Assembly (NCBI GenBank): GCA_017590115.1
Contig: JAGGNK010003335.1
Location: 2,666,001-2,730,000, forward strand
DNA from: Montifringilla adamsi
Lineage: Eukaryota; Chordata; Aves; Passeriformes; Passeridae
DNA: 64,000 nt
Reading direction: 5' to 3'
The translations under genes and the position numbers were made by a program. Shown piece after piece: positions 12,686-23,488 of this stretch. Below the pieces are notes generated by a model, which did no database searches, had not been told where the DNA came from, and saw only the letters and a program-made list of their open reading frames with translations. Every line of letters starts with the position of its first letter. Within the stretch, counting starts at the first letter, position 1.

Positions 12686-13170
12686 TGGGCTGCAGTGATC
12701 CACACTGCTGGAGTTTGCAATCCTGAGGGACCCGGGCCAGACCAAGAGTTGAGTCAGGACCCTGAATTTCAGGGAAGCAAAATTTGAGCTCTTGGATGGA
12801 GTCAAGAGGAGGCTTTGAGAGACTGCCTTCAGGGAGAAGAAGCAGAAATGAGCTTAAATGATACTTTCCAAAGAGCACAAGAAATCATGCAAGGAGGGCA
12901 AGAAACTAAAGAGCAAGAAGGAAATTTGCAGGCAGTGGAAGGAGGGACAGGTATCCTAGAAAGAGTAGAGGGATGTGTTTGGTTGTGTAGGGATGGGGTG
13001 AGGAAGGCCAAGGCACAGCTGGAGCCATTGGTCAGTGGCTCAATGTCCAGATGGGGATCAGTGACAAGTGGTGACCCTCAGGGGTCTGTATTGGGACCAG
13101 TGCTATTTAATGTCTTCATCAATGACACAGGCACAGGATTGAGAGCAGCCTCAGGAAGCTGGGCAATGTC
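12686..13170 (+). pseudogene. CR1 LINE ORF2 relic with internal deletion
   Basis: This is the decayed coding part of a CR1 non-LTR retrotransposon, whose ORF2 normally encodes an AP-type endonuclease and a reverse transcriptase. The open frame from 12815 to 13249 contains VWLCRDGVRKAKAQLE (residues about 55-70), typical of the CR1 region between endonuclease and reverse transcriptase. It also contains GDPQGSVLGPVLFNVFIND (about 86-104), the conserved reverse-transcriptase block that normally precedes the FADD catalytic motif. Only about 15 residues separate the two blocks, so several hundred bases of ORF2 are missing. The FADD motif is absent, since sequence after FIND diverges. Upstream, GGGCTGCAGTGATCC-like and CCTGAATTTCAGGGAAGCAAA-like sequence also matches the CR1 linker, out of frame. 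The endonuclease and 3' UTR are lacking, so it is non-functional. Confidence 0.85.
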
Positions 13171-13249
13171 CCATTCCCACGCTGGTCACAGTCAGGCAGA
13201 GTGTGGGCAGGTACCTCCAAGCTCATCTAGAAATTCCGAACCACTGTGA

Positions 13250-16200
13250 GCTTAGAAAAGTCTCTCCCTTTTGCTAGTCCAGTACCAATTGCACCACCTG
13301 GCTCTGCTTCTGTGTGGGCATCAGACAGACAAAATGCTAACTGACATTATGGTGTCATGACTATGATGGAAGACTTCTGATGCTATGACTTTGCTTTCAG
13401 ATAATGTATGAATTTTAATATAGAAATCTATTATTTATCTTTGTGGAACAGTATTTCCCATCAACTGATGTTTTCCATGTAAATAGAAACTTGCCTTTAG
13501 ATTATCCATTTGAAAGACCTGTGACAAGAGTTTAAATTGACCCTGCTGCTGATGTCAGAGAGAGGTTGTATGTAGCTAATAGCACAGCACAGCCAAGATA
13601 TTAATTCAGGATTTGATACAGATATTTGGTTTTAAAATTAAAATTATAAATGCATATTCATACAGTCTGATCTTTCAAATATACATATATTCACGTAACC
13701 TTGTTTACAAGGAAGTGTGAGTACATTTATGATGGATTTAGAAAATTAAGCAAAGGCTTAAATGATTTCAAATCAAAGGGATATGGAAAGCATATTTTAA
13801 CATTGAATTGAATATCAAATGGAAATGATGGAAGTCAGTTAGAATTCATAGCTGGACTGTCCATGCATTCCTGTTTCAGACTTACAGGATAAATATCGGT
13901 ACATACACTCCCTTCCCCAAGATAAAACCTTGCTTTACTGTTTCTGTAAAACCCTTAGCTATATTTTGACTACCACACTATTATTATAATAAATAACAGC
14001 AAAACAGAGAGGAAGTAATAAAAACAACAAAAAAAAGATCTCCTAATAGAACCATTTATTGACTTCATTAATAGCCTAAACGCTTAAAGGTTTTATATTA
14101 CCAACCGTGCAGCACTGAGACATCTACACATATTTTAATTAACAGCAATCACACACACTAATAGTATAACCTACTGCTTAAGTAAATGAACATCCTTGCC
14201 CCCTGCTGCCATGAAGGGGCTGATAGGCATGCGCTTTATTGACAAAGTAAGCTAATTTACAGAGTGATTGTCCAAGAGGGAGCTGCTGTTTATTTGTAGA
14301 GTTTTTCCCACTGAACTTGCAGGGCAAACAACATGCTTAAATTGTTAATTAAAATATCAACAGCTAAATGTAAATGCTATGGTCTCTGTGAGTACACTGA
14401 CACAGGTTTACTTATTTAGAAAGAGAGTCCCAGCAATTTTCTGTTTTAAAGAAATGTTGTCCATCAAAATGCTACAGCAGAGAAAGGAAGGGACTCTTCT
14501 CTCTGTTTCTCCAGACATCACTGCCAGTAGTTACACATCTCAAAGAGCCCACAGACCTACAGACCCATACAGGCTTTAATACCACTTCACAGCTTGTTTG
14601 GAGATACCTTTCTGAAAAAATAATGAGCCAGGCTGCTCCTGGCAGAAGAGAAATCTGAATTTAGAGACACGATGGTATCAACTGCTGAGGAATTTTCAAC
14701 ACACAAGCCAAAGGCCCTCTTGAGTCTGCATTCTCTGAGTACTGACCTTTTCCCCCTAACCTTAATAGGACATTGAACGAGAAATATAAAAAAATATTTT
14801 AATGGTCAAACCATCAAAACTTCTACTTCATTCTGCAAAGTATGGAAGGCTGTGTTTTGGGAATCATGTTTTAGGAAAGAAACTTGTTTGAAGAAGAAAA
14901 GAATCCTACAGTCAAATATTAGAAATTTATTGATGAAACATCAAGCGAGCACACACAACTCTCAAATGTTATAGCATGTGCTTCTCTCAAATGTTTCTGC
15001 TGAAGCTCATATTTAGTTTAAAAACTGCATACTGGAATACTGATTCAAACTTTGTATCCTTCTCTTTTTTTCTGATAGATGTTTCTGATTAAAGACTGCC
15101 ATTCACTTCCCCAGCGAGACAATGACCTGAACCAGCAGGGAACACTGAGAACAATGCCAGCCTCCTCTTCCCAGGGTTCATTTCCTCAATTTAATAATTT
15201 TATACTACTGAAATTATAAAAAAAAATTAAACGTGATGGTTTTTATTCCCTGTCAACCTAAGTGTCTTGTCCTACCACAGGTAATTTTTGCTGGTCAAAA
15301 ATAATTTGAAGAAATGTTTCAGGGCAACCAAAACATAGCTGTGAACAGATAACACAAATATTGTTCTAAAAACCACTGCCTAAAACTAGCAATTACATTA
15401 CCATCATTCAGGGACACAGTGTTTTTTCCCTACCATATTACATTAATGCTTATAAAGGAATAAAAATTTGGTAGCTTTCATACAAATTTTTCAACAACAC
15501 TTACTTTGTCACTTTAGAGCAAGTGTTGTTTTCCCTGTGCACTTTAGTCTGTAAGAGCATGAAAGACAAATCTTACTTCATGTCGCTGCAACAAATTGTG
15601 ATAAGCTGAGGTGGTATTTCCAGAAAAAGTCTTTTACTATTGCTCTTGTGCCGATCTATTAGTCCAACCTTATTAGACTTCTAGAAAAACGTAAAGCCTG
15701 TAAATCTGCAGCTCTAAATTTCAGAATACACAATCCAAAGGGGACACTATGAGGAACCTTAGATTAAATTTTCTTTTTCTTGCTAAGCAGCATATATCTG
15801 TAGAGAAGGCAAATAAGCATGCTACCCATAAGTGGGGATGCATAACATTATTAACCCCCATTTTACTGACATTTGTGTAAAATACTAGATGAAAATGCTG
15901 AAAATTATTAAATAAGTATAAACAATTAAAAAAACAAACAAAAAACCCCAATAATGCAATCCTCTCAAATTTTGTTTAATAGCTCTTACTGCTAAAGAAA
16001 GTAATTTGCAGTTGTTGTACATGATCCTTTGAAAATGCCGTGTCTGGGCTCAGGGGCAGCCAAAAAGAATATCTGGAATTATTAAGAAACAAATTTGGAA
16101 TGAGCCCTAAAAGCATCATTACACTGCAGTGTAAATCCATGATGGATCTATCTCAGACACTGATCCCCATCTTAAATAAGATATTTAGAATGTGTGCCAC

Positions 16201-18625
16201 AGATTTCATGCGAGAAAAGATGAAGTGACTAAAAGTTTTCATCTTGAAATAGATGACCTAAGGGAAATATGAAACAGGTCTACAAAATCATGCACAGTAA
16301 ACAGAACATAAAAAAAGGTTATTCACCATTCCTCATGAAATAGGAACTAGGAGAACAGCAAAGAAATGCTCACACAGCAAGCTTAAAATGGTGAAACATG
16401 CAATTCATATTTGAAATTGTAAAGGGAACTGCCATGGAATGTCATGGGGGACAAAATAAAAGTGGGTTTAAAAAAGTGCTTATGTGACTCCATGATATAT
16501 TGATAGCTACCAAACTTGATGGTGTAAATTCAAATTCCAGCTCTGGAAGATACAGATTACCAGAAACCAGGGAAGTATAACATAAAAAGCATCATTTCCT
16601 CCTCAATCTTGTTTCCCCAGACATCTGCTCCCATCCACCCACTGCTGGGAGAGTGGCTACAGAGCACACTGAACCTTTAGTCTGAATCACTGCTGCCATC
16701 CTTACCTTCCTGTACAATTACATCTCAGCACACCCATTTAATTATTCTGTGGCTGTTTGAACAGTCTAGGGCCTGGTATGTGATGTATTTGCAAATGAGC
16801 TCTGAAAGTCATCATTTAGCAGGGGGTGTTATAAACAATTTTTTGCAAATTTTCATCTAATACTGTTAACTTTTGGAGAAGGGAAAGTATGGATTTAATA
16901 AGCAGCACTTGGCTGAAGCTGTCATGTTTACAGCTCTGTGAATTATTTCCATTCAGATTATGTACCTCTTCATAGCATGATCTAACTTCTGGGAAAGAAA
17001 AAAATAAAACCACAGCTGTATCTGGATAGATTTGAGATTTAATGCAAGTTATTGCTCTAACTATGAAATACAGATTCAATTCAAGACCTTCAATTTACAT
17101 CTAGTAACTAGTTTGTACAGTAACAGAATACTGGTTTTATGTGTAATAAATTCCATATTGATAGGTTACATGAAGCAACTGCTGCATCTCAGACATTTTT
17201 AACCCGTAGACTAGGAAGTCTTTTGGGGACATGCTCGATTTCCTGGTTCTTCAGTACTTAACAGATCAAGTGAACTCTATTTTGAGGACTTTTGCATGAG
17301 CAATGGAGAGTGACATCTGAATTACAAACAGGTCTGCATTGTAATTGAAACACTGTGCAGACAGAAGTGGAGTTCCAAGATTTGCACACTTAAGGAAAAG
17401 AAAAGGAAGAACATTTTTAATCACAAACTTTATTAATCACTTGTCACGCATGCAACCATTGCAGCTATTAATCACTCACATACAAGAGCACTCCTGTTGG
17501 TTTGCTAGCCCAAGTATAAATTATCATGTCAAAGATTAACCCATTTTCTTTCATTAATACTTTGTTTTATTTCCTTCCACTCCCCATTTTCTCTTGCAGA
17601 GAAGGCTTGAGTTTGGACAACTGGAGTCTGAATGATTAATCATAGTGACAGAGGGTTGACCACAGGGTCAACAAACAATGAATAAAAACATAAAACACGG
17701 GTTCATTCCAGGTTACACTCATGTTTCATTTCAGAAGTGAGAGAACAGCAGGCTCTTTTCCTCAGAAATTGCTGTCTAATAGTCAGAAGGCAACCTTAGC
17801 ACAATGCCTGTGCTGTTACTTCCCCACCAAAAACCCAGAGCCATTTGTTATTAGAGTTGCTGTGTAGGCCACCCAGTCTGGTGGAACAACACACTTCAGC
17901 AATTTCAGAGCACAGCTAAATGCTGACATCTCTGGGGCTTTCACTACTGCAAACAAAGCCAGCAATCAAGCCACAGAAGCTTTCCCTGAAGTGTGATATA
18001 GGATCATAAATATAGCATGATGGCTATTAAGCTCATAAGTTGTAGTCAGAAGATCTTATAATCAAAAGTCCTCAGGGTTGTACTGCTAAAATTAAAAGGA
18101 CTGTGAAAGAAAAAAAAAAGTATGGAATTGGACATTACTGATAGAGAAATTGAGAGTCTTATGATGACTTCTAACAATTTTTAGGGATAAAAAATGGATG
18201 TAAGTTACATTGCAATTGTGACATGAATAGTTTTTAATAATATTTAAGTGAAAGCCTTTTTTAATACAGTAAGAACTGAGACCAATCAAAGGCAGAATAG
18301 AGTCCCGTTCTTGTAAAAAGCAAACAACAAAAATGCAATGAAACTACTCCCTCGGTGAAGTTTACAAGGAAGTCTTCATTTTGATGATCAGGAGAAAGTT
18401 TTTTCCCTTGGATCAAGAGTCTAACAACAGTGATATTTTCAACCCAGTGGAACAATTCCACCAAATGACTCAAAATCCCAGCAAGATTTCAAGGTCTATT
18501 TTGCAATAGTAAAGGTTCAAAGACGCTCAATCAAAACTCTCCAAGAGATGAAATTCTGTAAAAAGCTCTTTAACAGCTTTTATAAAAGAGTGTGGTGACA
18601 TCTCACTTTTTTTTTGTGCTTGCAG
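13250..18625. other. non-coding stretch
   Basis: No supported gene. Around 14.1-14.36 kb the sequence is rich in homeodomain-type motifs (separate entry). A strong acceptor-like pyrimidine tract ends at 17600 (CTCTTGCAG) but has no good donor downstream. The rest is unremarkable AT-rich DNA. Confidence 0.55.
14090..14365. promoter_or_regulatory. homeodomain-motif-rich, conserved-element-like DNA
   Basis: Two copies of the palindrome TTAATTAA occur at 14135-14142 and 14345-14352. Between them lie GCTAATTT, ATTGACAAAG and a GC-richer core (CCCCCTGCTGCC, GGCATGCGC). TAATTA-type palindromes are dimer sites for paired-class homeodomains. Enhancer function is inferred from motif texture only. Confidence 0.22.
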
Positions 18626-18666
18626 AAACTGAACGTGAAGAATCAACAGAAACAGAAAATTTTCAG
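18626..18666 (+). other. candidate coding exon, 41 nt
   Basis: A strong acceptor (pyrimidine tract with nine consecutive T, then TGCTTGCAG ending at 18625) precedes a 41-nt block that ends CAG before GTAAAAGC at 18667. Two frames are open. One ends in phase 0 and reads TEREESTETENFQ, an acidic polar stretch. The other reads KLNVKNQQKQKIF and ends with two extra bases. Both join the next exon-like block at 19923 without a stop before that block's own terminator. I do not recognise the protein. It could be a decoy exon, but the acceptor is among the best in the window. Confidence 0.3.
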
Positions 18667-19922
18667 GTAAAAGCAAAAAGAATGGGCAAAGACTCAGAAA
18701 GATGATACAGACTGCTTTTCTACGCCTTTCATATATAATCTACACTTTGATGGACAAAATAGCTCCTTGTGACTTAAGACAGATGTAAGCAGTGATCCTT
18801 TCTCCTACTGACTATTTTTTCAAAAGACAACTCATTTGCATATCTAAGTTTTCAGAACTTTCTTAAAAATGTGAGGAAACGTTTACTCACACAGCTACAA
18901 TTTTTAAAATTTAAACTAGTTTTGTACTAAATTTTTTAAAATCTTAAAAACTACGTGACTGGAAGCTTTGGCATGCAACATTTTCATGTCTTTTTTTCTT
19001 GATATTTAAGTTGGCTCAAGATGTGGATAAAAAAAGATGCAAGGAGATAAACATCTCATTTTTTCAAAACCTTTTAGAAATAAACACATTGTAAATTTGG
19101 AAATCAGCTAAAATTCTTAATGTAACATTATGCTAAGCAGAATGTTGGTACAAATGTTTTTACTTTGCCTGCATTTCTCTGATGCCGCCATCCATGTCCA
19201 ACTCTGCAGTGAAGACCAAAACCACTCATCAAATCTGTCAGTCTTTGAATGATACCTTCCTGCTCGGTAGCATTTTCCAGCTCTAAATCTCAAAGCACAT
19301 GACAAATGTCAGCGTTCCTGTCTTAGAACATGGAAACCCAGGAAAAGAGTTAAATAACAAAGCATTTAATAACAAAGTTAGGAACCAAATCAAAGAGAGC
19401 TGAATGTTCAACTGTATTTTATCCAGCACAGGCCTTTTTCCCAATAGTACCAACCACAGACACCCTTGAGCTGCAACTGGATTCACTCAAGAGCATTCCC
19501 AGCAAAGGCCGATATGCAAGGAGCCCAATGGCATGGTTTATCCTGGGTGCAATGCTGACCATCAAATAAAACTACCAGCATTGTCCATGTGCTCAAAGCA
19601 GTACATGGATTTCTTGGAATACATGAGTTAATAAAGCTCATTGCTTTACATACCCACTGAAAACAGCAGCATTTCTTTAGGAGTTCCTGGGCATGCCAAT
19701 ATTTCCATTAAAAATATCCCAAACAAAAAAGCAGCAGTACTGACACAACTCTACCAATAAAAGTCAGCTGTAACATAAAACATTAATTTAAATATATTTG
19801 ATTACATAACAATTCAACACACACAACTATCTTACTGTGAATATTTGTGTGACTGAACTTCATTTCAATCATCATCTTATTCTGAAGTGTTTTTCTAATC
19901 ACTTCATTTTGTTTTCTTTCAG

Positions 19923-20275
19923 AACTCCTACAATTACCAGGAGTCTTTCCAAGAAGGCAATTTTTGCCAACCAGTTAAATGCAGGACTCAGGAAAGGTCT
20001 TTGTATACAATCTGTCTGATCTACCTCGTCACCTGAGAGGATAAACAGGATTTACCTTGGTCTGTAGGCATTAACTCTGTGAGCTTTAAAATCCAACCTC
20101 TTCTCAGAGTGATTGCCTGCCCAACTGCACTGCATTACACTGAGTTCCTCCAAAATGCTGAGACTCCTGGTCACCCTGAGAGCTGTGCAAATAGCACTTT
20201 TTCAGGGTTCTGTAAAAGGTAGGGTGGTTTTTTTAAAAATTTGGTTGCAGAATAAAATCAAAATTATTTCCCCCA
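19923..20275 (+). other. candidate terminal exon
   Basis: The acceptor CATTTTGTTTTCTTTCAG ending at 19922 is excellent. No good donor follows. In phase 0 the block is open for 37 codons, beginning NSYNYQESFQEGNFCQPV, and stops with TGA at 20034-20036. An alternative phase (TPTITRSLSKKAIFANQLN) stops at 20017-20019. A canonical AATAAA lies at 20251-20256, about 215 bases past the first stop, so a last exon with a short 3' UTR ending near 20275 is plausible. Joined to 18626-18666 in the first phase, the tail would have NFQ, NYQ and SFQ in sequence. No homologue is recognised. Both ends are predictions. Confidence 0.28.
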
Positions 20276-23094
20276 CATTTCTGCTCAGCAAAATTGTTAT
20301 GAAAGTATTTTGTCTTGGTAAGAAGAGGCTACTTTAATTCCAGATAAAAATGCTTTTGTTGTCAAAGCTTTCCTTCTTTAGAAAGTTAAATTAGTTAAAT
20401 TTATAATTTAAGTAGGAAAAAAAAAAAAAGGACTGGCAATTAAAACCTGAAAGTTTTAATCTAGAAAAAAAATCATATTGCAGAGTTTTGTGTTTCATAT
20501 TTCCAGAAAAAAATGTAGTACAGTATATGAAACCTAACTTTTATAGTCATGGAAAACTCAAAACTTTACCTTCTGGGCATGTAGCCCACTCCTTGGAAAA
20601 TTTAACTCAGTTTCAATTATTATTTTTTTTTTTACGTTAACAAATAATTTCTCAGGATCTTACTTTTACTACTTTTCTAAAAAAAAAAAATGAAAAATCT
20701 ACTTTTAAATTCATTCCATGAAATGTAAGGCTTTGATCTGCTGCATGATTGCTCTGTGTTGTTATTTAGTGTATTTGCTAACTGCAAATACAGATGAATG
20801 CTTCTGTGAAAAGCTGCAGTTCTTGAGCACACATCCAATGTGCTTCTGTGTCACTGTTCAGCTTTTCCCTGGTTTAAAATAGAACTGAACTATGTTTAAT
20901 TGAATAAGGGATCATTATTCCTCATTTGCTTAAACTGTTTTGCACACCAGTTGATTGTGTATTTCATATATTTTTCGACATAAATAGCAAGTTTGGAACC
21001 CAGATGAAGAAATGATGTTCACAAGAAAATATCAATATGGCCTCAATAAGAAATTCTGAATAGTTCTGAACAAGCTTCATATAAACCTACTAACTGTGGT
21101 GAGTTGAAATACACAGATGGAAAATACATCTTCAACCCCTAAAAAGCTCTCTTGCAACTATTTGACCAAATCATCCATCCTAATGTTCCTATGTTCCATT
21201 CATCTCTATGTGATAGGGAACTTATCTCATTCTAGCAGGAGGGGGGATAGATAACTCTGCCTCAAACCACTTGTGAACACTGGAGCAGTCACGCAAGCTA
21301 AACAAAGAAAATTAAACCAATTTTAGTTGTCTTCTGTGAGGCTACAAGGTGAACAGTATGAGCTATAAAACAAAAGCTGCTCCCAGTGGGAGCTGATACC
21401 TGCACATCAAAATGTGTTCAAGCCTGTTCAAATTAAAAACTAGAAGACCTGGAGGTTTACCTGGAAACACTAAAATAATTTTCAAGCCTTTTCTAGAAAA
21501 TCAGCAGTGTTCCACTGGGAGCATTGGTCTTTGGAAGACCTTCTGTCCTATATTAAGCCACAGGTGTAAGCAAAATTGAAGAGGTTGCCTCAGGAGAGGC
21601 AGAAACATTATATTTCACAGGATGACATTAGTAATTCAGATGATAGCAAAAAATCCTAATTTATTCAGGAAATGACATTTTATTTACCATGGCTCTGCAA
21701 TTTGAAAATTTACAGAAGACACATCAATACAAATTTCTTGCTAAGGGAAGGTATAAGCATCTGACACGGCTGGCTGCTGCCAACAAACCACTTTCAGTAT
21801 TCACACAGGGTTCTGCAAGCAGCAACATGTTTGAAAACAAGAGGGAAGTCTTCTATAATGAAATGCCCATTCATTTTTCATGTTACACTGTTCTGCCCAT
21901 TCTTTCCTTCTCTCATATATCATGCTTTTAACAACTCAAGTTTTTTTGCCACTGCTCCATTAGCTTGGTATTCTTTTTCAAACTGTTGTCAACTTGTTAT
22001 TTTTCAGCATTTGACAACCTGCCTATAAACTGCTGTACCTGGAGGAATATTGCTTGCCTGATTCCTACAGAGATTACATGGTAATAATTTTGCAATATAT
22101 TATGATGGAACTATTAGAAATTCTGTATGAAATACAATGAAAACAATAGACTTGTATTTTAATTGTTCTCCTGAATCAAGCCTGTCAGAAAACGACAACA
22201 AATTTTCATTGAAAAATCTGGCTACATCAAAATAAAGGCATATGGTGAGATCATTTCAATTCATCATAAAAGGCTTGAAAAATGCTAAACAATTTTCTAA
22301 TACCTTAAAACATATTGAAGGTTCTTATTTTCAGTTTTTGATTCCACCATAACTCAACTGTTTTGTTATAAAGTAACATTTAGAGAGGACAGAATGCTCT
22401 TTCATAGAAACAAATGCCTAAAGTCTTAAAAATACTTTTTTTCCCCCAAGAGTTGTTTCTTTTTTTTAAATTTCAATATTCTTAAATATTTTTTCTGTCC
22501 TATACTTATCCCTTTCCTAGCCTAGACAGATGAAAATTAAGTTTATATTCTATGCAGCAAGAAAGACCCAGACACTCAGGAGTGTGAGTACCAGGCAGAG
22601 CAGAGCAGAACAGAGGCCAAGCTCAGGGCCTGACCCAAACCTTCCTAGCCCACGAGGAGCAGTGCATCCACCTGGCTCTGCTCATTCAAACCTTTCTTCT
22701 GTTGCCCAGTCCAGAACTCTGTTTCCTTTTTTTCATTCTCTTAGTTGAATGGCAAAAGGAAAATGGTTTTTAAAACTCCATCAGGGTCCTCCATCAGCCT
22801 GGATAGCTGGCAGTGCACTTCCAGGGACACGGAGCAGAGGAGAGGCAGCTGCCTGAGTTTTCTGCTCCACTTCTGCTATTTTAATAACTCATATCACACT
22901 CTGGCAGGGTGACCCAGCTGGCAGATTTCAAGTGACTTACAAGGAAAAGATCATTTTTATTTTCTGCAGTTTCTTTCTGAACGACACTGATTATGAGCCT
23001 TCTGGAAAAAAGAGCTGATGGGAGTTTTTGCCATTTGGAAACTAAAATAATAATAAGACTAAAAATAATCTCACAACTTTTTTGGGAGAGTAGG
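20276..23094. other. non-coding stretch
   Basis: No supported gene. A strong acceptor (CCCACATTTCTGCTCAG) at 20288 followed by GTAAGA at 20318 delimits a 29-nt microexon-like block (20289-20317), reported under rejected items. Several T/A runs of 9-13 nt occur between 20.4 and 20.7 kb. Confidence 0.55.
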
Positions 23095-23488
23095 AATACA
23101 TGACCTAGACTGAGAGGCTGAGGGAAGAGGGCTGGTTTAGCCAGGAAAAGGGAAGGCTTGGAGAGCACTGAAGAGCCATCTTCCAGCCCCCCTGGGGAGG
23201 TCACAGGGCAGCCCAAGTGTACAGAGCTGCACCATGAGACAACCGCTGGAAGATGAATCAGGGGAGATTCCAGCAGGACACAACAACAGTGCTCACTGTG
23301 AGGGTAAGAAAGCACTGGAGCAGGTTTAATGGCAAGGTTGTGGAATCCCTGTCCCTGAAGGTATTGAAGCTTGACAGAGTTCCAAGCAGCCTGGTCTGAA
23401 TTCAGCACTGACTTTGCTTTGAGTAGAACATGGGACTAGAGGTCCCATGAGGGCTTCCCAGCCTGGGGGAATCTGTGGTTCTCTGAGT
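23095..23488 (+). mobile_element. CR1 LINE 3' region
   Basis: This plus-strand block follows the CR1 3' UTR in order. It has GCCAGGAAAAGGGAAGGCTTGG-like sequence near 23140-23165, a CAGGGGAGATTCCAGC-like block near 23260, GGTTGTGGAATCCCTGTCCC with GAAGGTATT near 23335-23365, and a terminal AGAGGTCCCATGAGGGCTTC then AATCTGTGGTTCTCTGA near 23430-23487. It is a 5'-truncated, diverged copy of roughly 390 bp. The open frames on the opposite strand here are shadows of the repeat. Confidence 0.85.

Noticed and set aside
20289..20317. 29-nt microexon-like block with strong acceptor and GTAAGA donor
   Set aside because: It is very short and two frames are open by default. It overlaps the region just after the putative poly(A) signal of the better 19923 exon call, so chance is the likelier reading.
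22881..23408. 175-codon minus-strand open frame
   Set aside because: Much of it is the antisense shadow of the CR1 3' region on the plus strand (23095-23488).
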